Below are positions 34,910 to 46,173 of a stretch of DNA of 64,000 bases, in pieces. A program made the translations under genes and the position numbers. A model generated the notes under the pieces. It saw nothing but the letters and a program-made list of their open reading frames with translations, was not told the DNA's origin and ran no database searches. Location of the stretch: positions 19,953 through 83,952 of the forward strand of contig DF237187.1 of the NCBI GenBank assembly GCA_000708835.1, given 5' to 3'. Source of the stretch: Klebsormidium nitens. Taxonomy: Eukaryota > Streptophyta > Klebsormidiophyceae > Klebsormidiales > Klebsormidiaceae. Positions within the stretch are counted from its first letter, which is position 1. Every line of letters starts with the position of its first letter.

Positions 34910-36273
34910 AAATGAACGTCGGGCCCACAGTTTTGACACTGTCTTGGCTTACGAGATTTGCCGTCATTGAGTGACCCTGTACTAACCTTTGCTTTTGCTG
35001 GATTCAGCTCGTATTCGTTCAAGTTGAGGCCATTCGGTTCGATGCATTTTTGCTCATGCACATGGTCAATATGGTAGGTCCAATAGACATGCCGTGCAGG
35101 AATGAAATGCACTGAGTGCATGCCAGTACGGTGGACCATGAACCGCCCAATGCAGTACTCATTAATATCATCTGTATTGCGTGTCGTATCATGGCTACGT
35201 CTTTGGACGTACCTACATGCATGATGTGATACTGAGACATACTTGGCGCTCCCATCATGGCATGCTTAAGTCTCGTGTCAAATCATTGGTGAGTCGACAG
35301 CACATGTGCCGGCTGGTGTACGTACGTGGCAGGATCATGCACGGCATGTCTGGTACGTGATTGAATATCTAGCTGCATATGAGTCGATCAGTGATTCATG
35401 AAATAGTTGTATTTTATATGAAGCACTTATTATATCGTGCTCAGTAAGCGACGATGCCGCGGCCTGGCGCCCGTCTACCAGCTCACTCCAGCATGTAACG
35501 GTATAACGGTTCAACAACGGTTGCCAGCTGATTATGATCCTCAGTTATCCACTCAATCACGACGGTACGAGCTTACATAATGCAGCGGCAGACGATCGTT
35601 CTTTACTTTAAGCAACCGGTACGTCATCGAGAATCTAATTGCCATAGGATGCACAAAGGATCGCGTTTTCCTCTACGTGGCCGTCGCGGAAGCATGTCGA
35701 AGTCGTCAAAATGCTGCCGCCGCAACGGACGAAAGATCATGGATGCAATTCCGTCTCAACCACCTTATGTGATCGACCGCGCTTACACTGCAGGTTAATT
35801 TCCTACAAAGTCGATTTTCCCACGATGTCAGTCTTTCTACAAACCATGCCGACAACAATATTATCGAAACCGTCCAATCAAAGTCTCTGTTCCTAGGATG
35901 GCCTGAGAAGCTACGGCCTTGGAGATATAGTCAGCATTCATGGTTCCTGCCCGATCGTTATAAAATGTTATAAGAGACTCCCTCGCGCATCCAGCACACT
36001 ATTCTCCTCGGGCTAGCAGTATATCATCCACCCAGACATACCTTACCCGGGCCCGGCGCCACAGCGCCAGTTTATCCCGTCAAGGAGGACAGCGGCCTGT
36101 TCTACCGGCACCAACACCGCGTGTCCCCTCGGGGTACTGTTGAGCATAAGCCACTCTGAAATCACCACTGGCAGAACCAATCACTTTGTACACATACTTT
36201 AGCATACATTACCGGGCATCCGCATCCACCTTAGAACCCAACCGGCGCCCGCAGCCGCCACGTGCCATCCAAT
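34910..36273. other. intergenic region, convergent gene ends
   Basis: This lies between Psb28 (+) and the coiled-coil gene (-), whose 3' ends face each other. Short open frames only. It includes low-complexity, palindromic tracts such as gtacgtacgt-type sequence near 35318. No gene is recognised. Confidence 0.5.
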
Positions 36274-39200
36274 TCACGCCGCGCGGATGACGTGGCCGTT
36301 GGCCCTCTCTTGGGCGCCCACGTTCTTGCTGGGGCTCAGCACGTTCTTCCTCTCGGGGCTGGCCACGACCCCGTTCGCCTTTCCGTTCATCCCCCCCTTG
36401 CCGGAAAAGTTCACGAAGTACCCGTTCTCCTTGCTGTTCTCGTCGGTCTCGTTCACTGGGATCGTGAATTTGATCGGCTTCAGGGGGCTCGCCGCCAGGG
36501 GGCTGTTCTTCGTGGGCGTGCGGCTGTTGGAGAAGCGGCGCGTGCGCGCGAGCGCCTCGCGGCGCTCGGACGCGACGGTCAGCCGCGACTCGAGCTTCTG
36601 CGCCAGGTGCGAGCGCGCATTCTCGTCGTTGGCCTGCGGGAAGGCAGGGAGGAGCAGTCAGGACCGGAGAGAGACGGAGATCATGATTGGATGAGATACA
36701 GAAATGAGGTACACGGACGGCAAACTCCGCCCGAAATTTCGCCAAAAAAGAGAGGAAGGAAAGTGGCATAACAATTCGTGCGCAGTCCCGTCATCGGGTT
36801 GCGGGTCGCCCGCGTAATCGACCGGTAGGATTATGAGCAGGGATTCTGAGAGCGATGGTAAAGATGGACGAATCTCCGTGCGCGACTTCAGGTCTTCAGG
36901 TCGTTAGCCTGCCGGTAGTTGGATTAGTGGTCGTAGATTAGGAAGATCGAGAAGAGATGTATTGTTAAATGAGAAGGGGACCCTTGTCTTTTCTAGTTCA
37001 GACGTCGGTGATCGCGTTCAAAGGGCTTTCTTTTTCTTTCCCTTACGGGTTTCATGACATCTCAGGCATTTGACAAAGGCAACTTGAAGGAACGGACGAG
37101 CTTTCCGAACGAGCGACACAGAGACGTGTGCTAAGCTTTACGATCCCGGCGTGGAACCATCCCACTTCATAGGGGTTGCGCACGCGGCTTCTGCGGTCCC
37201 TCTCTGCACATTGGCGACCCACTCCCTGCTCACCTTTTGCGCGGCGACCACGTTCCTGTGGCGCTTGATGACGGAGGCCGCCTTCTTCTTGGTCTCGCTG
37301 AGCACCTCGAGGCGCTTGGCCTCGGCGGCCTCCTGCGCCTGCTCAATCTTGGCGGCCAGGTCGAGCGCCTTCATCTGGGACGACGCCTCCACCACCTGCA
37401 GCCGGTCGCGCGGCGTGCTGGCCCCGCTGCTGCGGCGGGACTCCAGGATGGCCTGGCGGAAATGGGATAGCGTATTTCATCAGCGATACCTTATTACATC
37501 AGGGATAAGGTGTGGAGTAGGAAACGGTTTTAGTCAGTAGGTAGATGAAAAAGCAGCTGGCCCCGCTGCTGCGGCGGGACTCCAGGATCGCCTGGCGGGA
37601 AGGGGATAGCGTATCGCATCAAGGGAGAAATGTTATTGCATCATGGATAAAATTAGAAACGGTACGAGAGGTTTAGCGTACAGCTGGACCCACTGCTGCG
37701 GCGGGACTTGAGGATGGCCAGGCGGAAGGGGGGGCCAGCGTATTACATCATGGGGATAGCTTATCAGGAATAAGGTATGCCGAGATTGGGAACGGGATGG
37801 TAAGTTGGTGGACGGAAATGTAGCTCGTCCCCTCCTGAGGCGACACTACAAGATTCGCCGCGAGAGTGATAAGATGATGAATCAGGATCGGACTGTTAAG
37901 ACAAACCTACTGGGAATGTTCTTCAATGGAACAGGCCTTCGCTACTGGTCCTCGTTTAGACGGCATGATTGAATTTTATAAGATCAATTAGTGCCACGCC
38001 AGAGGCACGCGACGTATGGATTTTGTGCGAGCTTGTCAATCTTGCGGTTTCAAAGCTCCGACGCCATTCCTTGGCTTATCTCTGCAGAGACTGTCGGCCC
38101 CCGCGCTCGAGCAGGGCGAACTTCGCAATCCGGGTTGCTTCTTGGTTTTTTCTCTCCTCACCACTCAAGGAAAAAACTCGATTTACCAAGCGTTCCGCTT
38201 AACACTGCTCGTGGAAGAATGCAAACCATCCGCCAATCCGCCCCAAGCATTCACCCTCCTTAATTTGAAGTCAGTCAAACACACACTCTGTCTCACTCCC
38301 CCTCACCTGTCGCTGCGCCTCGGCGGCCTCCAGCTTGGCCTCGATGCTGTGCGCGAGCGCCTCCTTCTTCATCTTCTGCGCACTCAGCACCAGCTCGCAC
38401 CGCTCCGACACGGCGCGCGCGCGCTGCTTGGTCGCCTCCAGCGCGTCCTCGCGGTTCGCCTCCGCGGCCTCCTGGTTCGCCTCCAGCCTGAGAACGGGTC
38501 AAGAATTGGGTTTGTGACTCACGATTCAAGGGTTGGATTGGTTCGTAGGAGTTCAAGGCATTGGTTAGTTGGTAACGCATTAAGGGCCGCGTTGTGACAG
38601 AGTATCCGGCTTGAAAGGTTACTGCTGGGGAGTTGTGATTTCGCCTCCAGCCTGAGAAAGAGTCCGGCTTGTTGGTAATCGCGACAGGTAAAGACTAACG
38701 TAGGAAAGAAACCTGAATGTAAGCATCCTCGCGGGTCATTTCTGGGGCTTCCTGAGTCGCCTCTAGCCCGGGAATAAGGGCCAGCTTAGCAACTAATACA
38801 AATGGTAGATTAGATTTGCGCTCCTGACAAGATATACGAGGCAGAGCCCCGTCCCGAGGACCAGAACCAAATCCTAAAAGAACAAACCCTCCTCCCCCCC
38901 GGTAGGTCATGTAGAGCCTCTCCTCCGGCTTTCGTGTACAGCCCTTAGAAAGAAACTGGTGCTCCCAAAGGAGAAAGCCATAAGAAGGCCCGGAAAACAC
39001 AAACGAGTAACACTTCGACTCACCTGTAGGCCATGCAGAGCTTCTCCTCGCGCCTATCCCATAAGCAGCTTGGTGCTTCCTAAACGACGCTCATAAGAAG
39101 GTTAAGCCTGGTTTGAAGCAGAACCCAAATTCCCCGCCTCACTTGCAGGCCGTGAGAGCATCTCCTCGCGCTTCCTCCTGTACGCGGCTTGCAAGCAACC

Positions 39201-42200
39201 GGTGCCCCCTAAAACGAAACCCATAGCAAAATCGCCCCACTCCGAAACCAGAACCAAAACCTGGAAACACAACGGCACACCCTTCCCTGTAGGCCATATA
39301 GAGCTTCTCCTTGTGCTCTCCTGAACGCCGCAGCTTGCAAGTAACCGGTGCTTTTTGAGAAGAAAGATAATACAAAACAGAACCAAACCCTCGAAACAAA
39401 CACTCAAAGTACACCCTCCGCCTCACCTGTAGGCCATGTAGAGCTTCACCTCGCGCTATCAAGTAAGCATCGTGGTGCTCCTTATAAGAAAGTCAAGAAA
39501 GAACACACCCCATTCCTCAAGCTGAACCGAAACCCTCCGCCCCACCTGTAGGCCATGTAGAGCTTCTCCTCGCGCTTGATCTGCGCGACGCGCTCCGCGC
39601 GCTCGACGACCTCGGTGGCGCGGCCGCGCACCTCGTCCAGGTAGAGCGAGCGCCGGATGTCCGCGATCTCCTGCTTCTGCTCCAGCCACACCGCCAGGTC
39701 GGCGGCGTGCTCCAGCTGGTTGGCCAGCACCATCTCGTGCCGCATCACCGTCGCATGGGCCTTGGCGCTGGAAGGTAGCAAATGTTTCATAAGTCAGAAC
39801 GAATTTGGCGGCCAGGTGAAATCGAAAGCGTGAAATCTGACCGCTTGTAGTGTCTACAGGTTGGTGATCCTTGCCATCTCGTGCCGCATCACCGTCGCAT
39901 GCGCCTTCGCGCTGAAAAGGGGGAATGAGACGATGTTTCAGTCGGAATCGAGGTTGCTTAATTTTGATCATATGTATTAGTGTGGAGGTTTACTCTGGTC
40001 GTCCGTAAGAGGGTTTGTTGGCCAGCACCATCTCGTGCCGCATTACCGTCGCGTGCGCCTTGGCGCTGGAAGGAAAAGACGGTTCACAAGTCAGTATGAA
40101 GCCTGGCGGCCAGGTTTACAGGTTGGACTGCTCTAAGTGAAATCGATGGCGTGAAATGGGACCGCTCGTAGTGTCTACAGATCGGTTGCCAGCATCATCT
40201 CGTGCCGCATCACCGTCGCATGCGCCTTGGCGCTGAAAGCGGGACCGGAATGCAATTTTTAGTCCAGAAACAAGAAAGGAAACACTGACTCAGCCTAGTT
40301 TCGGAAATGGATCGAGTGTTTGATCGAATTTCAGTCGGCCTGATGGTCTTGGAGTCTCCGTTCTGCTGAGCTTGGATAGTTGACATCGTCTCGTGCGGCA
40401 TCATCGTCGCAGTTACGTCAACGCTGGAAGGGATAGGTGGCAAGGAAGTTCACTCGGAGGTGAGGTGTTTAAGACAACTTTTAGGGAGCAAGTTCTTCGG
40501 CTGCCACCAACTCCTGCTGCAGCACCGTCGCGTGCGCCTTGGCGCTGGCACAGGGAGCCAAAGGGATGTTTAGTCCAATTTAAGGGAAGGAAACAATGAT
40601 TCAGCGCATTCTTGAAAGTGGATTGAGGGTTCGAGCCGGCGTGATGGCTCTAGAGGTTCCGTTCCGGTGAGCTTTGATAGTTGACATCGTCTCGTGCGGC
40701 ATCATTCGTCGCAGTTACGTCAACGCTGGAAGGGGCAATTGGCAAGTAAATTCACTCGGAGGTGAGTTGTTTTGAGACAAATCTTAGAGAGCAGGTACTT
40801 TGGTGGACACCATCTCGTGCCGCATCACCGTTACGCCCGCCTTGGCGCTGGAACGGGGAGCGAAACGGTACTTAAGTCGGGTTGAGGTGGTTAAGTTTTA
40901 CCGTTCGTGATTGAGGTGCTCTGAGTTGGCCGACCGTGAGAAGGTTTGTTGGTCCGCCTCATCTCGCAGCGCCGTCGCGTGCGCTTTGGTGCTGAAGAAA
41001 GGGCAACGAGATAATAGTAAGTGGGAGAGCGGAACAATTGTGATTAGCACTCGCATCCTCACCGGACGATGGCGAGGTGGTGCTGCTGCGCGATGATGTG
41101 GTCGATGAGGTCCTCCTCGAGGAGCGCCGCGCGGATGAGCGCGCTCTCCTTGTTGTACTGCAGCACCGCGCGGTGGTTCGCCACCACCGCGTGCGCGCGG
41201 CCCTTGATGGCCGCCAGGTGGCCGGCGCGCCGGATCTTGTGCAGCAACAGGTCCTGGAAACACGGGTTTGAGGTGTTGACCGTGGTGTTAAGCGGGTGGA
41301 TCCTGAAAACACGGGGTTTTGGATAGTTGACCATGGTATTAAGGAGGTGGCCGGCGCGCCGGATTTTGTGCAGCAGAAGGTCCTAAAAACCGTGGGGTTT
41401 GGGAGGGAGTCAGCCAAAGTGCTAACTAGGCGCTGAAAAGTATGGTTTGGCGGGGTTAACCACTGTGCTGATCATGGTGCTAAGAGCGGTTTCGGGCGTT
41501 TCTCCGTACGCTTGTCTGCAAAATCTTGAGGACATAAGGTGTGCTCCAAAAAGGTCCTGGAAAGCATGGTCTGGGGAGTTAACCATGGTGTTAACCAGGG
41601 TGTTCATGTAGGCTGGTCTCGCAGGTGCTGGCTCGAGTGCCGGATCTGATGCAGCAGAAGGTCCTGGAACCGCTGGGTTTGGGGATGTTAACCATGGTTC
41701 GAATACGGTGCTGAAATGGAACATAGTCTTTCTGCAGCTAGTCTTGCAATGCTGGCTGAGTGCCGGGTATTGTGCAGCAAAAGGTCCTGCACCAAGCCGC
41801 ATAGCTGTCGTAGACAAGCACGTCTTCTTTGGCAGCAATGTCTTGACCATTACTTGGTCGAGAAGCGTACCGCACCCGACTGGAAAGCTGAGTGCACATG
41901 AGAGGCAAGCTGGTGTCTGACATGCCCCTAGCATCTGCAAGTCGCTCAAGTGCGAGTATCTCCATATACATTCGAAAAGACCTGGCGGGAATGTGCGTAA
42001 CTTGGGCAGTTTATGACGGCAGAGAACATGCGCAGCCAAAGCGAACGGCCTGAGACAAGGAAGGTGGTGTGAAAGACCGTGTATGACTATATTTGTGAGA
42101 TCGATCTCAATAACTCCCTACTTGACGCACTCTCTTTAAGTATTTCAGAAGTCGTGCAGCTCCATGACTTTTCGAAAATACCACGAGGTACAAGAGAAGG

Positions 42201-44707
42201 TCATTCTGATGTCCTCGCCTCTTCTTCCGAAGCAAAAGTTATGTTCCGATGTATGCAACACGAATTTCGAATACTGAAAGGATGCAAGGAGAAAGTCAAC
42301 AACCCAAAGCCGTGCTCTTTTTAATCAAGGAGCAAGTCAAAAGCCCTCAGGTCATTGATGGGAAACGAACGCAGGGGTCAAAAGGACTTTTCTCTCACCT
42401 GCTCGATGTACTCTCCAAGCGCCTCCCGGTAGTCCTTCTGCCTGTGCAGCACAATCTCGTGCTTGAGGACGGTGGCACGTGCCTTGGCCCGGACGTAGTC
42501 TAGGTTGCCCTCGCGATTCTTGGCTGCCCGCTCCTGAGACTGCACGAAGGCACGTGGCGGTGTCAATGCTTTCAAATGCAACAGTCAGATCGTGCTAGAT
42601 GGTACATTAAAGTTGGTGAGCAGCATCAGTCTTTGGCGTCTTTTGAATCGTGGATTGTGATCTTTTGAGTTGCATGCTGCTGGAGATTACGTCCATATTG
42701 TTGGACCTGGCAAATTTTTGATAGCTTCTTTGTCGACAAGAGCTGCGATGTGAAAGGCCACCGCCACGCTTTGGGTGGTAAGTCGCTGTTTGAAAGAAAG
42801 ATGAGATTGGGCATACAAAAGCTGTTTCTTGCCTGCACCCTGTGCATGTCAGCTCCGGCAGGAGTCACAACAGACTCTAAGGCCACATTCAAACTCGTGG
42901 GGGGCAGTTCATCCGACAACGAACTAAAAAGCTTCTCTCTCTCACGAAGGGCTTCCATCTAAACAGGAGATGCTCATAATTTGAAAGCTCCACTAGCCAG
43001 TAGAAGAGGTGCAAGAGAGTGGAGGCAAGGATGGCATACCATACTTTCCATAGACACAAGGAAAGCCAAAGATCCAGCACAGAAGCTGCTCAAGTGGTTA
43101 CCAAAATGCAAGCAAAGCCAGTAAATTGCTTCGAATATGACTCGTCTATGACAACTATGATCGAAGAGTTGCGTGCCAATACTGGACTGCTTCCCTCCGT
43201 CGTTTTCTTTTTGCAATCCTCAGATCCAGCAACTGGTAATATGTCACATTGCACTGTGTGTCTTACATACTTCCTTCTGTGGTTGTTAAATCGTGAGAGT
43301 AAATGATGAGCTTTTTCCACTTCTGACACATTCAAAGGTACATCAAAGCTCACACTAGATGCATTCAACATGTCTACTTTGTGCTTGACTGGGATATTTG
43401 TCTACAAAAGCAAACCTTGAGGACAGCTCCATGGCCTGCTTTCCAGACACAATTACTCGGGCAATCCTTATGAACTCACTCTTGCTGCTCCACACTTGAA
43501 ATGCTGTGAAGTTACACTATAGTGCATATCTGCATCCCTCGTCATAGGGGCTCAAGTGCAGCGCTACATCTCTAGCCCTGCCTTCCTACATGACTTTTAC
43601 CAAGTAAAAACAATTCAGCAAGTAGCAAACCTTGTTCAGCATAGGCTATAGGAAGTAAGTCACACAAAGCTGCTGTCCGACTGATGTCGGAACCTGTCTT
43701 CTAAACATGCAATGGTTTAGCACAGAGGGCTCCCTCAACCCCCTCTTGGAGGTATGGACGACTGTGCTGCCAAAGTATCATTGAACAAAGGGTGTCAATG
43801 TAAGGCGCACACATAGTCCAGAGGCTTTTCTTCATGTGCGTCAAAAGTGCAAAATAACCTTGCCAGAGAACAAAGCCATGGAAAAACACGATTCTGCGCA
43901 TCAGGTGTTTCTGTAATATGGACTTCGCAGACGTTTCTGAAATAAGATTTGGGGCCAATTACCATCCTTCAGCAAAAATAGGTGGAACAACCTAGACGCT
44001 CAAGGTAATGCAGCCCTCACCTGGATGATACTTTCCATGATTGCGCTCTTTTTGGTTTGCTGCCTCAATATTACCCGCTTTCCCCTGACAGTTGCCATGA
44101 TTGCCCTTGCCTCAATGGAAGCCATGCTGAGGATCTTCCTCTGGGCTCCCCTGGCCATCCGCTCCTCTGATTTCTCCATAAGCATCTTCAACCTGCCCTC
44201 CCGTGTATGTTGGACCTTTGCAAACCTGGCAGCTGCCACCTCAGCTTTAGCCTTCCACGCCCCCTCTCTCCTTCCCTTGGCAGCCTCCAGTTTTGCCTCC
44301 AAGGCCAACTTGGCATCGCTCCTCTGTTGTCGCAGCCTAGCAACAATCTCAACATGGTTCCTGATGGTCTTCTGCGCCTTCTTCTTGACAGCTGCTAGCT
44401 CTAGGTCCCTCCTCTGACTAGCCACTGAAAGCCTGAGTTCAGTGGTTGCAGCTATCTGCTGGCTCTTCTCCTGCATCAAGGCTCGGACTGTGGTGCCTCG
44501 CCTAGCTGCAAACTGTGCTGATGCAATTCTGGTGCATAAAACTGCTTGGTGCCTGTCCCGGCCAGATGCTAGCCGCCGTGTAACATCCTCCAAAACTGGA
44601 GATGCTAATGAGGTTTTCTGAAGCCTTTCTGCCACCACCTGTGGGGCTTGTCCACCTGGCGGACCACAAAATATGGACACATCTATCTCCAAGACGTCCG
44701 TGGCCAT
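36274..44707 (-). CDS. coiled-coil repeat protein, stathmin-like, probable microtubule-associated
   Basis: Seven exons (44707-44021, 42533-42399, 41253-41063, 39767-39546, 38487-38307, 37452-37234, 36633-36274) join in phase to 664 residues; exon 2 may start 6 nt earlier at 42539. The body is a nearly continuous Ala/Glu/Lys/Arg helix of repeating modules of about 36-40 residues with the pattern (A/N)R..L......A......R...V.......L.  Examples: AEANREDALEATKQRARAV; NREGNLDYVRAKARATVLKH; AEAKRLEVLSETKKKAASV. This resembles stathmin-like tubulin-binding repeats (inference from pattern only). The last exon shifts to a disordered basic tail with SP/TP sites (RTPTKNSP, SPLKPIKF, SPERKN) and ends RAA-stop. 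Introns 2-5 are filled with degenerate copies of exon edges. Function by homology is weak; the exon structure is strong. Confidence 0.8.
37560..37850 (-). repeat. acceptor-side echoes of exon 6 of the coiled-coil gene
   Basis: The start of exon 6 (gene sense gccatcctggagtcccgccg, first base 37452) recurs with boundaries at about 37591 (AG kept, frame AILESRRSS kept) and about 37718 (AG lost). A further decayed trace lies near 37820-37860. Spacings from the true site are 139 and 127 bp. Confidence 0.8.
38635..38785 (-). repeat. acceptor-side echoes of exon 5 of the coiled-coil gene
   Basis: The exon 5 start (gene sense ctcag/gctggaggcgaa, first base 38487) recurs at 38650 (ctcag/gctggaggcg, AG kept) and at about 38767 (AG lost, ggctagaggcgac). 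Spacings are 163 and 117 bp. Confidence 0.75.
38880..39480 (-). repeat. donor-side echo array of exon 4 of the coiled-coil gene (5 copies)
   Basis: The exon 4 end and donor (gene sense ctctacatggcctacag/gtgggg, last exon base 39546) is repeated with boundaries at 39427, 39287, 39143, 39024 and about 38900. Spacings are 119, 140, 144, 119 and 124 bp. The copies share both the exon part (agcttctcctcgcg on the plus strand) and intron sequence further on (ggtgctcc-type), so the unit is a ~130-bp tandem repeat spanning the junction. Donor GT is intact in three copies (39427, 39143, 39024) and lost in two. Confidence 0.88.
39865..41010 (-). repeat. acceptor-side echo array of exon 4 of the coiled-coil gene (8 copies)
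   Basis: The exon 4 start (gene sense ttccag/cgccaaggcccatgcgacgg, first base 39767, encoding AKAHATVMRHEM) recurs with first-base positions 39911, 40065, 40232, 40423, 40544, 40725, 40847 and 40991. Spacings are 144, 154, 167, 191, 121, 181, 122 and 144 bp. All eight keep the AG and a pyrimidine tract. Copies 1-3, 5 and 7 stay close to the coding sequence; 4 and 6 resemble each other more (gttgacgtaactgcgacga), suggesting secondary duplication. Confidence 0.92.
41290..41795 (-). repeat. acceptor-side echo array of exon 3 of the coiled-coil gene (4 copies plus fragments)
   Basis: The exon 3 start (gene sense ttccag/gacctgttgctgcacaag, first base 41253) recurs at 41382, 41556, 41663 and 41786, spacings 129, 174, 107 and 123 bp. 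All four keep AG at the boundary, and three still encode DLLLH. Partial copies of the intron part alone (ttgaccatggt-type) sit at about 41293-41345 and 41440-41475. Confidence 0.88.
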
Positions 44708-45643
44708 GCCTCTTCTGAAAGCTTGAGCTTAGACTCCGGGCTTGGGTGCCTACACCCAGCTAGACAACAAGCACGCTCTACAGTGAGGTCAGCTTCTACA
44801 AATGCACGCGTCAGCGTCACTTTTTGAGGCAGGAACAAACTTCATGACATTGACATCCGTGTGCTACGCTTTTCGTCGACCATATTCTCCTGCCAAAACG
44901 AGCTCAGGACTTCACTTCAATTGCACCAAGGAAGAAGCTCACAGCGCATCCCCAACAATACTGATAGAGCCGTGGCAGCTATGTAGGTGCCTTCTCCTTT
45001 TTTGAAGTTCCAAGTCCTTGAGGAGTCTACGAAACATGTGGAAGTGTCAATCACAACGACGCCATGCTGCCACTGCCAACCAGGCTCGAGCCTCAGCTGG
45101 AGCTTGGCAGAGACTTTGTCAGGTCTCATAGCACTTGCAAACTTGACGGTCTATCCAGGTCTATCCTACCGACCTCTTCTTGACCAACGTGTTTTGCAGT
45201 CGGACCTGAGAAGAGCGTTCGATGCATGCACTAGAGTGACGGTACAGAGTGCTTCCCTGGCCGGGTGCGAATTCGTGTAGGTACGGTATGTAGGTAGGTA
45301 CGGTATGTCTTGGCTTCACAGCTTGTAAGTACGGTACCCTGTACTGCACACTGCCCCGAGTGGTTCTACCCAGTAGGGATCTCTGATTCTCCAATCCAGG
45401 CTGAAATGCTGCTTCAACCGTCAGCTTTCTGTCGTTAGATGGTTGTTGAAATGTTCAATCTGACGGTCAATAAGAGTGGGCTTCCATTGTCGTTGATCCA
45501 ACATCCAATCAAGGGCTTGACTAGTTTCCAAAGAGGGAAGCAGTTGGAATCTTCCCGTGCTTCTCCAACCGTAGGATAAGATTTTCATCTTGGGCTTTGG
45601 TGTTACATATAGTCAAGATCTGCCCCAGCTTTCACGCCCTTTC
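44708..45643. other. intergenic region upstream of coiled-coil gene
   Basis: Should contain the promoter of the minus-strand coiled-coil gene. A short direct repeat (aggtacggtatgt twice) lies near 45280-45308. No coding sequence is recognised. Confidence 0.45.
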
Positions 45644-45716
45644 GCTCTGTTAGCACAGTGGTTAGTGCGTGTGTTTTGTAAACACAAGGTCGTCGGTTCA
45701 AATCCGACACGGAGCT
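45644..45716 (+). tRNA. tRNA-Thr (anticodon UGU)
   Basis: A 73-nt cloverleaf with no intron. The acceptor stem gctctgt pairs with acggagc (one G-T pair), with discriminator T. The D-stem is gcac/gtgc, the anticodon stem tgtgt/acaca with loop tttgtaa giving anticodon TGT, and the T-stem gtcgg/ccgac with loop ttcaaat. Internal promoter boxes fit: A box tagcacagtgg and B box ggttcaaatcc. CCA is not encoded, as expected for a nuclear gene. Confidence 0.93.
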
Positions 45717-45871
45717 CAGACCTGCACGGTGGAGCCTCATTCTCGCACACATTTTGACGGCGTGACTTCGAATCATTTTCGAGAAGAGCTGAGAAGCCTT
45801 ATCCGGGCGGTCACATACGAACAAGTTTCAAATGCACCAGCCACCAGGGGTGCCCAAGCCCCGACGCAATA

Positions 45872-46173
45872 CCGTACCCCCGTGACGCTTGCGCAAATTT
45901 TTGCCCAATAATTATTTTCATCCACTTTGCGAATTGGGCACACGATTTCGACAATTTCGCGACAATTTCCCAATATTTGGAGATTTGGGCAAAAGTTCAA
46001 ATTTCGTCATTTCTGCTGCTTTGAAGGAGGAAAAGTGGCAAAAAACGCTTGTAAAAGGAGAAAAGTAATTTTCCAAGATTTTGAAAAAATTGGGCAAATC
46101 TTGACCAAGAATTTCAAATTTTTGGGCAGATCCAGAAATGTTTATTTTCTGCCCAAGCGTCATGGGGGTACGG
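45872..46173. mobile_element. 302-bp MITE with terminal inverted repeats and TA target duplication
   Basis: The left end begins ccgtacccccgtgacgcttg. The right end is its reverse complement with one mismatch over 20 bases, and about 25 of 28 bases match overall. The dinucleotide TA flanks both ends (45870-45871 and 46174-46175), as in Tc1/mariner-derived Stowaway-like MITEs. The interior is AT-rich with repeated ttgggcaaa-type motifs and has no coding capacity. It lies 155 bp downstream of tRNA-Thr. Confidence 0.85.

Noticed and set aside
38880-41010. regular repeats with spacers suggesting a CRISPR-like or satellite array
   Set aside because: The repeats are degenerate copies of the neighbouring exon with its splice site, in a eukaryotic intron; they are not CRISPR.
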